Assembly: GCA_030916785.1 (NCBI GenBank)
Contig: JAUPVY010000018.1
Coordinates: 1-9,377 of the forward strand
Direction of reading: 5' to 3'
DNA: 9,377 bases
From: Patescibacteria group bacterium
GTDB lineage: Bacteria; Patescibacteriota; Minisyncoccia; Phycocordibacterales; DATDWN01
Positions 1 through 6,364 of the stretch are shown here, piece after piece (within the stretch, counting starts at the first letter, position 1; each line of letters starts with the position of its first letter). The position numbers and the translations under genes are program-made. A model generated the notes under the pieces. It had not been told where the DNA came from. It ran no database searches and saw nothing but the letters and a program-made list of their open reading frames with translations.

Positions 1-666
1 GTTTTGTGTGGGATTTTACGTAATCACTATTTAGCTATAGTTTCAGGTGGTACATACAATCAATTTCAAAAACAATTTTTAGCTAATTTTTCCTGTCCTC
101 TAGAGTTTCTTACAAATTTATATTTATTTCCAACTAATGGTAGTGTTTGTTATAAGTATGACGCTTCAAATTCTGAGTGGAAACAGTTGTATGCCGAGGT
201 TTTAAGTCAGGAACAAAGAGAAAAGATAATCAATGCTATAAATGAATCTATAAATGAACTTGGCTTAAATTTGGCTCCTTCATACGGGGAAATAGTAGAA
301 GATCGTGGCAGTCAGGTTACATTTTCTGGTTGCGGGCAGGAGGCGCCGGTTGGAGTTAAGGAATTATGGGATCCTGACCAAGCCAAGAGACGTGAGATTA
401 AGAGCGTTTTGGAGAGAAAAATACCGGAATTTGAGATACGTATGGGGGGAATGACCTCTATAGACATAACTCGCCGTGGTATAGACAAGGCTTATGCTGT
501 GGAAAAGATCAAAGCCATAATGAATGTTTCGGATGATGATATAATCTTTGTTGGAGATGCCCTCTACAAGGGTGGTAATGACTCAGCTGTTAAAAAGACT
601 GAGGTGGATTTTATACAGGAGGATGGACCGGCTGAGACCATAGAACTTTTGCGACAATTTATATAG
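1..666 (+). CDS. HAD-superfamily (IIB) phosphomannomutase-like protein, 5'-truncated by window edge
   Basis: The frame is open from base 1, so the true start lies upstream; the TTG at position 4 is internal. Seen, counting that TTG as residue 1: HAD motif II as IVSGG (12-16), a Lys in GIDKAYAVEKI (K162, motif III), and VGDALYKGGND (183-193, motif IV with D185 and D193). The GGMTSIDITRRGIDK stretch (148-162) resembles the cap-to-core return of eukaryotic-type phosphomannomutase (PMM). The DxD nucleophile motif expected about 30 residues earlier is off-window. Known for the family: Mg-dependent phosphosugar mutases and phosphatases of the cytoplasm. Inferred role: interconversion of mannose-1-phosphate and mannose-6-phosphate, supported by the mannose-6-phosphate isomerase and GH130 genes just downstream. 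A sugar-phosphate phosphatase of the Cof type is the alternative. It ends in TAG, 44 nt before the cupin ATG, so it may be transcribed with or separately from the operon. Confidence 0.78.
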   Translation, partial: VLCGILRNHYLAIVSGGTYNQFQKQFLANFSCPLEFLTNLYLFPTNGSVCYKYDASNSEWKQLYAEVLSQEQREKIINAINESINELGLNLAPSYGEIVEDRGSQVTFSGCGQEAPVGVKELWDPDQAKRREIKSVLERKIPEFEIRMGGMTSIDITRRGIDKAYAVEKIKAIMNVSDDDIIFVGDALYKGGNDSAVKKTEVDFIQEDGPAETIELLRQFI

Positions 667-674
667 GTTTTTTA

Positions 675-704
675 TTGCTTGCAATTAATTTCATGTGGTA
701 TAAT
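675..704 (+). promoter_or_regulatory. Sigma70-type promoter with extended -10 for the mannose operon
   Basis: Seen: TTGCTT (675-680) as -35, an 18-nt spacer, then TATAAT (699-704) as a consensus -10, preceded by TG at 696-697, giving an extended -10 (TGGTATAAT). The expected transcription start, about 7 nt downstream, coincides with the ATG at 711, so the mRNA should be leaderless. No Shine-Dalgarno sequence is present before that ATG. The position of +1 is an inference. Confidence 0.75.
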
Positions 705-710
705 TATGAT

Positions 711-1052
711 ATGAATTCTACCGCCACAATAAAACCATGGGGGTCATTTGTTAGTTTTACAAACAATGAAGTATCTACTGTAAAGTTATTGTACATAACC
801 AAAGGAGAGGAATTTAGTTTGCAATATCATTTAAACCGTGATGAATTTTGGAGAGTTATAAAGGGTAGTCCTAAAATAATAATTGGTGAAAAAACCTTAG
901 ATTCTCACGAAGGTGAGGAGTTTTTTGTTCCAGCTGGTACAAATCATCGTGTTGGGGCCCCAGTAGATGATGTTGTTATTCTAGAAATATCAAAAGGGGT
1001 TTTTGATGAAAATGACATAGTTAGGCTAGAGGATAAGTACAATAGGATTTAA
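711..1052 (+). CDS. Type II mannose-6-phosphate isomerase, single-domain cupin
   Basis: A 113-residue protein matching the C-terminal cupin domain of type II phosphomannose isomerases, here as a stand-alone enzyme. Reaction expected: mannose-6-phosphate to fructose-6-phosphate, metal-dependent, cytoplasmic. Seen: KPWGSF (8-13), SLQYHLNRDEFW (36-47) with Q38, H40 and E45, VPAGTNHR (73-80) with H79, and the signature tail DIVRLEDKYNR (102-112). The usual HxH of the cupin motif is HxN here (H40, N42). An upstream in-frame TTG at 675 would add 12 residues, but those codons are the -35/-10 promoter, so the ATG at 711 is chosen. The gene shares one base with the next (TAATG at 1050-1054), implying translational coupling. 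A regulatory or binding cupin without isomerase activity is possible, but the PMI-specific tail argues against it. Confidence 0.88.
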   Translation: MNSTATIKPWGSFVSFTNNEVSTVKLLYITKGEEFSLQYHLNRDEFWRVIKGSPKIIIGEKTLDSHEGEEFFVPAGTNHRVGAPVDDVVILEISKGVFDENDIVRLEDKYNRI

Positions 1053-2932
1053 TGAAGAAAAGTACGTTAAAAAAACCTAAAAAAATAAAAAAAACAAAAG
1101 GTATTCCCTTGGCAGTTTTTTCTGTGACAGGTGGTGTTTGTTTGCTTGAGAGGATGGATGACAAAACAACACCTTCACTTTATTTGTCATGGAGCACAGA
1201 TGGGCTGAATTTTGCAACCGACAATAGAAAGATTTCAATCAAGATCTCTTCATCCAAAAATGAAAAAATAAAAGATTGTGACAATTTTCACATATCATCT
1301 ACTTCCAATGGTTTTTTTATGACGTACGTTAGGAAGACCAAGACAGTGGACAAGGAGTGTGTGGTCATAGCTCGATCAAAAGATTTGTATGAATGGACGG
1401 TTAAATCAGAAATACCAAGAGGGGATTCTGATCACTCTATTATTATTTATAACAAAATTCTTGATCTGTTTTTGTTGTACAAGGATGGTTTGTTTATAAA
1501 AAATCAAACTACGAGGTCATTGTCTTTTTGGAAAGAAAGATCGTCTCTGCTGTTTACTTCAAGACATGGAATGTTTGATGGAGGTTTGATCCATATTATA
1601 GGTGGCATGGAAACAAGAGAAGGTATGCTCGTTATATATAACTCTTCTGTAAAAAAAGAAAAACAATATCTTCTTCAGGTGGGAGGGGTTCTATTTGATG
1701 TGAATAATCCAAAACGTATATTATGGCGTTCTGAGGTTCCTTTGTGGCAAGGGGTTATTGAAACAAAAAACAAAAAAGATTTAGTAGCACCTGTCGGTTT
1801 TATAAGTATGAACGATACCTTCATAGTTTACTGGTTAACTTCCGATGGGGGTATGGTTTTGTCTACCTTTCCATCTTTATTCAAAAATACTGAAGTTTAT
1901 CAACACAAAATACTTAAGAGGTTTGACAGAAACCCAATTATTACCGCTAGACACGATCATGATTGGGAAATTCAAGGAACTTTTAACCCCGCAGTGTTCC
2001 AGGATGAAGATAATGTTTTACATTTGTTTTATAGAGCTATAGGTAAAGACGGTATTTCTCGCATAGGTTATGCGCAGAGCCTGGATGGTGTAACTATTAT
2101 AAAAAGATTACCACACCCTGTTTTTGAACCATCACCGGGTCTAGGTATGCCTAGTAGAGATGATGCAAAAGGACCGATAGGTTATTATCCTTCTTATTAC
2201 ACTTCTGGTGGAGGTTGGGGTGGTTCAGAAGATCCTAGAGTAGTAAGAATAGGAAACAATATTTACATGACCTACGTAGCTTTTGAAGGTTGGAATTCAA
2301 TACGTATGGCGCTGACATATATATCAGTTGATGACTTTAAAAAAGGAAAATGGAAATGGAAAAAACCAATTTTACTTTCTCCAGCAGGGCAGATTAACAA
2401 AAACTGGGTGTTGTTTCCAGAAAAAATAAATGGTAAATACGCAATGCTTCATAGTATTTCTCCAAAAATACTTATCGATTATATAGATTGTTTTGATGGA
2501 TTCAATGATACTCTTTGTATAAAAAGTGAACCACCAAGTGGGGGAAGAGAAAATCATTGGGATAGTAAAATGAGAGGTGCTGGACCTCCACCTCTAAAAA
2601 CTAATTTGGGCTGGCTAGTACTATACCACGCACAAGACAGGAAAGAACCTCATAAATATAAACTTGGTGCGATGATTCTTGATATCAACAATCCTAAAAA
2701 TATATTATACAGATCTTCTCATTCCATACTTTCTCCCGACATGCATTATGAGAATGATGGTAAACCAGGGGTTGTATATGCATCAGGTGCAGTGATCAAA
2801 GGAGGTGATTTATACGTTTACTATGGAGGAGGAGATAAAGTGGTTTGTGTAGCAATGACGCCACTAAAAGAATTTTTGGAATATCTGGTCACAGGTAAGC
2901 CGGACTATTATGAGCTAAAGAAAGTAATCTAA
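1052..2932 (+). CDS. Double-propeller GH130 family protein (degenerate N-terminal + canonical-fold C-terminal domain)
   Basis: A 626-residue protein, about twice the length of a usual GH130 enzyme (300-400). Residues 1-17 are Lys-rich with no signal peptide, so it is likely cytoplasmic. Residues ~18-285 form a GH130-like half that lost the signature EDPR: GDSDHS (124-129) sits in its place, while a family-like last blade remains (APVGFISMNDTFIVYW, 246-261). Residues ~290-612 are a recognisable GH130 domain: FNPAVF (311-316), SEDPRV (392-397, presumed catalytic acid D394), FPEKINGKY (455-463), WDSKMRGAGPPPLKT (503-517), GWLVLYH (520-526), YYGGGD (590-595). A Gly/Tyr-rich insertion (~363-391) precedes EDPR. 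Ser468 replaces the Arg usual after LH, and Met507 occupies the usual Lys position. Known for GH130: phosphorolysis of beta-mannosides to Man-1-P; some members are hydrolases or mannosyltransferases. The start is supported by overlap with the cupin stop and by AGGA at 1044-1047. The exact activity is uncertain. Confidence 0.85.
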   Translation: MKKSTLKKPKKIKKTKGIPLAVFSVTGGVCLLERMDDKTTPSLYLSWSTDGLNFATDNRKISIKISSSKNEKIKDCDNFHISSTSNGFFMTYVRKTKTVDKECVVIARSKDLYEWTVKSEIPRGDSDHSIIIYNKILDLFLLYKDGLFIKNQTTRSLSFWKERSSLLFTSRHGMFDGGLIHIIGGMETREGMLVIYNSSVKKEKQYLLQVGGVLFDVNNPKRILWRSEVPLWQGVIETKNKKDLVAPVGFISMNDTFIVYWLTSDGGMVLSTFPSLFKNTEVYQHKILKRFDRNPIITARHDHDWEIQGTFNPAVFQDEDNVLHLFYRAIGKDGISRIGYAQSLDGVTIIKRLPHPVFEPSPGLGMPSRDDAKGPIGYYPSYYTSGGGWGGSEDPRVVRIGNNIYMTYVAFEGWNSIRMALTYISVDDFKKGKWKWKKPILLSPAGQINKNWVLFPEKINGKYAMLHSISPKILIDYIDCFDGFNDTLCIKSEPPSGGRENHWDSKMRGAGPPPLKTNLGWLVLYHAQDRKEPHKYKLGAMILDINNPKNILYRSSHSILSPDMHYENDGKPGVVYASGAVIKGGDLYVYYGGGDKVVCVAMTPLKEFLEYLVTGKPDYYELKKVI

Positions 2933-2933
2933 T

Positions 2934-4838
2934 ATGTTTGTAGTAAAAAGATCTGAAAGTAATCCAATACTTAGTCCAGCTTCTCAAAATTCATTTGAGG
3001 ATTTTGCTGTTTTGAATGGCAACCCAATAAAAGTGGGTAATTCTATACATATGTTGTATAGAGCCCAAAATATTCCTGAGAAATTTGAGGACGGAAGTTT
3101 TTCGCTATCCACTATTTGCAAGGCCACAAGTAAAGATGGGATTAATTTTAAGAACAGGGAAGTTCTTATATACCCCGAAGAAACATGGGAAAGATATGGA
3201 TGCGAGGATCCAAGAGTTACCAAGATAGATGGGAAATATTTTATTTTTTATACAGCTCTTTCTGCTTATCCATTAAACCTGGCTTCTGGTATCAAAGTGG
3301 GGCTAGCAATAAGCAAGGACCTGAAGTCTATAACAGAGAGACATCTAATAACACCTTTTAATGCTAAGGCCATGACTCTTTTTCCAGAAAAGATAAATGG
3401 AAAATATGTCGCATTGCTTACAGTAAACCCAGATCTTTTGCCAACACATATCAGCATGGTGGAATTTAAAAACATAGAGGATATGTGGTCCGAAGAGTAT
3501 TGGAAAAAATGGTACAAAGAACTTGATAGGCACATATTTATACACGGTGACGATGTAGACAGAATTGAAATAGGTAGTTGTCCACTGAAAACAAAGGATG
3601 GCTGGCTTCTTATTTGTTGTAGAATTCAAAATCACGCTTCTCCAAATAGAGTTTTTGCTATAGAGGCAATGCTACTCGATCTAGAAGACCCTAGGAAGAT
3701 TATAGGAAAAACTAGGGGGGCACTGCTCGTTCCTGAGGAAACATATGAAAAAAATGGAATTATAAGTGATGTTATTTTTCCTAGTGGAGCTTTGATTGTT
3801 GGTGATAAACTCAATATATATTATGGAGCAACAGATACCACCATTGCAGTTGCGAGCGTTGATTTACAAGCAGTTCTTCAATCAATGAAGTTTCCATATA
3901 CAGAAAATGGTTTTAAACGTTTAACTTCAGGAGCATTACTCCGACCTCGCAAAGAAAAATCATGGGAGGCCAAAGCGATTTTTAATCCAGCTGCAGTTGA
4001 TGTGGATGGAACGGCTTATATTGTTTACCGCGCGATGTCTGAAGATAACACATCTGTTCTTGGTTTGGCTTTAAGTAATAATTGTACAGAAATAACATAT
4101 CTTTCAGATGAACCAATATACACACCTAGGGAGTCCTTTGAACGTAAAGGTGTTCCAAACGGAAACTCAGGATGTGAAGATCCCAGATTGACTCGGATTG
4201 GGGATATTATTTACATGTATTACGTAGCTTACAATGGAATAACACCTCCAGCTGTGGCTATGACATCTATATTGGTAAATGATTTCAAAAAGAAAAACTG
4301 GAACTGGTCTAAACCGGTGCTTGTTACTGCAGACGGTGTAGATGATAAAGATGCTTGTTTGCATCCAGAAAAAGTAAATGGGAAGTATTTCTTGTTCCAC
4401 AGAGTTGGTGGGAAGATTTGTGGAGATTTTGGTTCATCTCCTGCTTTTCCAGAAAGAAACAATTTTAAAAATATACCAATTTTGGGTCCGAGACCGGGCA
4501 TGTGGGATAGTGTAAAAGTGGGAATATCTGTGCCTCCAATAAAAACCAAAAAAGGCTGGATTCTTCTTTATCACGGTGTATCAAAAAGATCTAGGTATAG
4601 AGTGGGAGCTGTTCTTCTTGATCTGAAAGATCCTACAAAAGTTTTGGCTCGTAGTACCGACGCATTGTTTGAGCCACAAGAAGCCTACGAGACAGAAGGT
4701 CAGGTGAACTACGTTGTGTTTCCTTGCGGGGCGGTTGTTCGAGACGGAATTATTTATATGTACTATGGTGGAGGGGATTCAGTTGTTGACGTTTCTTTTG
4801 TATCAGTAAATGACCTACTAGAGTCTCTGACAGGATAG
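2934..4838 (+). CDS. Tandem GH130 beta-mannoside phosphorylase-like protein
   Basis: A 634-residue protein made of two complete GH130 five-bladed-propeller domains, ~1-318 and ~327-632, with no signal peptide. Paired motifs seen: GCEDPRV (89-95) and GCEDPRL (413-419), with presumed catalytic D92 and D416; PEKINGKY (151-158) and PEKVNGKY (478-485); LLDLEDPRKI (247-256) and LLDLKDPTKV (561-570); YYGATD (296-301) and YYGGGD (610-615). Domain 2 keeps the phosphorylase-type residues HR (489-490), Lys528 and His547. Domain 1 has L162-T163, Arg210 and Cys229 at those places, so it may be a hydrolase, a binding domain or a changed enzyme. Expected reaction for domain 2: inorganic phosphate cleaves a beta-mannoside and releases mannose-1-phosphate, feeding the mutase and isomerase upstream. 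The ATG lies 1 nt after the preceding stop, so the two GH130 genes are co-translated and probably partners. Linkage (beta-1,2 or beta-1,4) cannot be told from sequence alone. Confidence 0.9.
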   Translation: MFVVKRSESNPILSPASQNSFEDFAVLNGNPIKVGNSIHMLYRAQNIPEKFEDGSFSLSTICKATSKDGINFKNREVLIYPEETWERYGCEDPRVTKIDGKYFIFYTALSAYPLNLASGIKVGLAISKDLKSITERHLITPFNAKAMTLFPEKINGKYVALLTVNPDLLPTHISMVEFKNIEDMWSEEYWKKWYKELDRHIFIHGDDVDRIEIGSCPLKTKDGWLLICCRIQNHASPNRVFAIEAMLLDLEDPRKIIGKTRGALLVPEETYEKNGIISDVIFPSGALIVGDKLNIYYGATDTTIAVASVDLQAVLQSMKFPYTENGFKRLTSGALLRPRKEKSWEAKAIFNPAAVDVDGTAYIVYRAMSEDNTSVLGLALSNNCTEITYLSDEPIYTPRESFERKGVPNGNSGCEDPRLTRIGDIIYMYYVAYNGITPPAVAMTSILVNDFKKKNWNWSKPVLVTADGVDDKDACLHPEKVNGKYFLFHRVGGKICGDFGSSPAFPERNNFKNIPILGPRPGMWDSVKVGISVPPIKTKKGWILLYHGVSKRSRYRVGAVLLDLKDPTKVLARSTDALFEPQEAYETEGQVNYVVFPCGAVVRDGIIYMYYGGGDSVVDVSFVSVNDLLESLTG

Positions 4839-4841
4839 TTT

Positions 4842-6017
4842 CTATTTTGTATCGATCAAAGCCAGACTATAGCGAGTGCCTAGTATCATTAGGCTGCCGA
4901 TTAGTATAAAAATATATTGATAAGGAATGAATTCTAGAGTTAAAGTCGCAAGAATGGGTCCTACTATAAATGAAAGCGGACGACTTATTCTAAAAAAACT
5001 AATAACATCAGATTTTTCTGGATTTACCTGTTTAAAGAAATAACTTTCTGTAGATATTTCTACAAAACTTGCTCCTACGCGAGTAATAAACAATAGTGTT
5101 GCCCATATCCAGAACACCTTTACGGTGACAAAACTAATAAAAATAGTGGTTAGTCCCATAATTAGGAATCCAACAGTCAAGAATTCTTTCTCACCGTATT
5201 TCTCATCAGCGAGTTCACCAACGGGTAGCTCAAAGAATACAAAAGGCAGTAGCATTATTGTAAACATAAGGCCTATTTGGGGCCAAGAAAAACCAATATA
5301 TTTTTCTAGGTATAAGGGAACGTATATAACCATGTACGCGTAGAAAAGCTGTAATAAAAAGTTTGATATAAAAATGTTGTATAGGTTTTTGTTTTTTATG
5401 TATTCAGATAAAGTTTCTTTTATTTTTATATGTTGGACAACTGGGGTTTGTACGTCCTTCAGTCTTCTGAAGAAGAAGTATAGAGGAATAAGAAATGCAC
5501 AAGATGCAAAATATACAAGAGAATAGTTGTTATTAAACATAAGTAGAGCAACTAAACTTGGACCCAATACTATTGTTATATTGGTTACTGTAAGATATGT
5601 GGCTCTTATACTACCCGTTAGAGATTTATTGTTTGATACGTCTTCTATAAACATGTCCATATTGAACAATAGGAGGGAAATGGTGACCAGGTGAATTAAA
5701 AAATACAATCCCACCAAAAAAGGTGTTGTAGAAATGGCCATTCCAAGTATTGATAAAAATTCAATAGCAATACAATAAACGGCAAATTTATATATGCCAA
5801 TTTTTTCTAATATTTTAGATGCGCTTAACAGAAGCAGGGTGTTGGCTATTGATCCTATTACGTACAAACCAGAGACTTGGGTTTCTGAAAAGAAATTACT
5901 TAAAAGTGTTGAGTTAACGTAAATAATTAAAGCATAGTGAAAAGAAATAAATATATTTGATAAAAATATAGTATTAAGCAATCTGCTTTGCCTAAACGGC
6001 AATAGAAGTTTATCCAT
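4842..6017 (-). CDS. Major facilitator superfamily transporter, 12 TM
   Basis: A 391-residue, very hydrophobic protein with about twelve membrane segments in a 6+6 layout and a hydrophilic central loop (~184-211). The MFS motif A is visible after TM8 as PVGELADEKYGEKEF (residues 265-279 from the chosen start); its N-terminal counterpart is weak (SKILEKIGIYKF, 67-78). The ATG at 6017 is preferred over the in-frame TTG at 6023, because the TTG lies between the -10 box and the predicted +1; the ATG matches +1. It converges on the tandem GH130 gene with only 3 nt between stop codons. Being next to a mannoside pathway makes sugar or oligosaccharide import, or sugar efflux, an appealing guess. Opposite orientation means no co-transcription, and drug or amino-acid export cannot be excluded. 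No substrate is assigned. Confidence 0.85.
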   Translation of the reverse strand: MDKLLLPFRQSRLLNTIFLSNIFISFHYALIIYVNSTLLSNFFSETQVSGLYVIGSIANTLLLLSASKILEKIGIYKFAVYCIAIEFLSILGMAISTTPFLVGLYFLIHLVTISLLLFNMDMFIEDVSNNKSLTGSIRATYLTVTNITIVLGPSLVALLMFNNNYSLVYFASCAFLIPLYFFFRRLKDVQTPVVQHIKIKETLSEYIKNKNLYNIFISNFLLQLFYAYMVIYVPLYLEKYIGFSWPQIGLMFTIMLLPFVFFELPVGELADEKYGEKEFLTVGFLIMGLTTIFISFVTVKVFWIWATLLFITRVGASFVEISTESYFFKQVNPEKSDVISFFRISRPLSFIVGPILATLTLEFIPYQYIFILIGSLMILGTRYSLALIDTK

Positions 6018-6031
6018 ATACAATATTGTAT
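6018..6031. promoter_or_regulatory. 14-bp perfect palindrome over the MFS -10 and start
   Basis: ATACAATATTGTAT is a perfect 7+7 inverted repeat containing the -10 hexamer and ending just before the ATG of the transporter. Position and symmetry fit an operator for a dimeric repressor. AT-rich palindromes of this size also arise by chance, and no regulator gene is in view. Confidence 0.35.
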
Positions 6032-6052
6032 CGTAAAAAAGCTGGTAGACAA
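6025..6052 (-). promoter_or_regulatory. Promoter of the MFS transporter gene
   Basis: On the minus strand: TTGTCT (6052-6047) as -35 with 4 of 6 consensus bases, a 16-nt spacer, and TACAAT (6030-6025) as -10 with 5 of 6. The next 7 bases lead directly to ATG at 6017, so the transcript should begin at or within a base or two of the start codon. There is no Shine-Dalgarno sequence. The -35 overlaps the outer end of the palindromic element that begins at 6050. Confidence 0.6.
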
Positions 6053-6215
6053 AATCTCTTTCTCACCATTTTATTTCTGGAGCAACCTTTCGTTCGCCAG
6101 CGCTCACTCAAGGCTAGTCCTCGGCCTCCAGTCGTCAAGAACGGGGTGCCTTGACGACACCATGCTGGAGGCACTGCGGAGTCTCCAGAAACAAAATGGA
6201 TTCAACGAGATTTTA
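6050..6215. repeat. Large imperfect palindrome A with nested hairpin
   Basis: Outer arms 6050-6082 and 6183-6215 are inverted copies matching at 26 of 33 positions, including 9-, 7- and 8-bp perfect blocks (such as CTCCAGAAA, AAAATGG and GAGATTTT). The inside is visibly richer in G+C than the flanking genes and holds a second, stronger hairpin (6124-6172). No open frame spans it convincingly. The layout looks like a small palindromic mobile unit (MITE-, REP- or IS200/IS605-end-like) or a structured RNA. No target-site duplication is seen at the outer ends, so the mobile origin is only an inference. Confidence 0.6.
6124..6172. repeat. Two-tier perfect hairpin inside palindrome A
   Basis: GCCTCCAG (6124-6131) pairs perfectly with CTGGAGGC (6165-6172). 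Inside it, TCGTCAAG (6132-6139) pairs perfectly with CTTGACGA (6150-6157), leaving a 10-nt loop (6140-6149) and a one-sided 7-nt bulge (6158-6164). Sixteen base pairs in two stacked stems is well beyond chance for this AT-rich region. Neither side is followed by a T-run, so it is not a typical intrinsic terminator. Confidence 0.65.
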
Positions 6216-6238
6216 TTCGCTATTCTTTTTGTATTTCA

Positions 6239-6362
6239 AAAAATCTCCAAATCTGGATGCAGTTCGCGAAGCGATTGAGTATTGCGACCAAAATGTACAC
6301 CAGTACATTGCGGGAGCAAGCGGAGTGAGCGACAAAGAAATGCGCCAGATTTGAAGATTTTT
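6239..6362. repeat. Palindrome B, possible terminator of the RNase J transcript
   Basis: Arms 6239-6256 and 6345-6362 are inverted copies matching at 17 of 18 positions (core CAAATCTGG / CCAGATTTG). The right arm ends 2 nt from the RNase J stop codon. Read on the minus strand, the closing arm is followed by a run of six T, and on the plus strand by five T, so it could stop transcription both ways. The enclosed 88 nt is far longer than a normal terminator loop, but folds again, with AATGTAC (6292-6298) pairing with GTACATT (6303-6309) over a 4-nt loop, plus TTCGCGAA (6263-6270). GAGTGAGCG (6323-6331) is the inverse of CGCTCACTC (6101-6109) in palindrome A, linking the two elements. Confidence 0.55.
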
Positions 6363-6364
6363 AC

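Noticed and set aside
675..710. TTG start giving a 125-residue cupin
   Set aside because: The extra codons are exactly the -35, spacer and -10 of a strong promoter, and the family match begins after the ATG at 711.
4828..4860. Shared terminator between the converging GH130 and transporter genes
   Set aside because: Only a 4-5 bp ATAG/CTAT stem with a short T-run is visible, too weak to call.
6151..6354. 67-codon plus-strand open frame with a helix-like C-terminal part
   Set aside because: Its TTG start lies inside the stem of palindrome A and its last third is inside palindrome B; it has no promoter or ribosome binding site, and I recognise no family. The open frame is best explained by the higher G+C of the repeats, though a relic of a coding fragment cannot be excluded.
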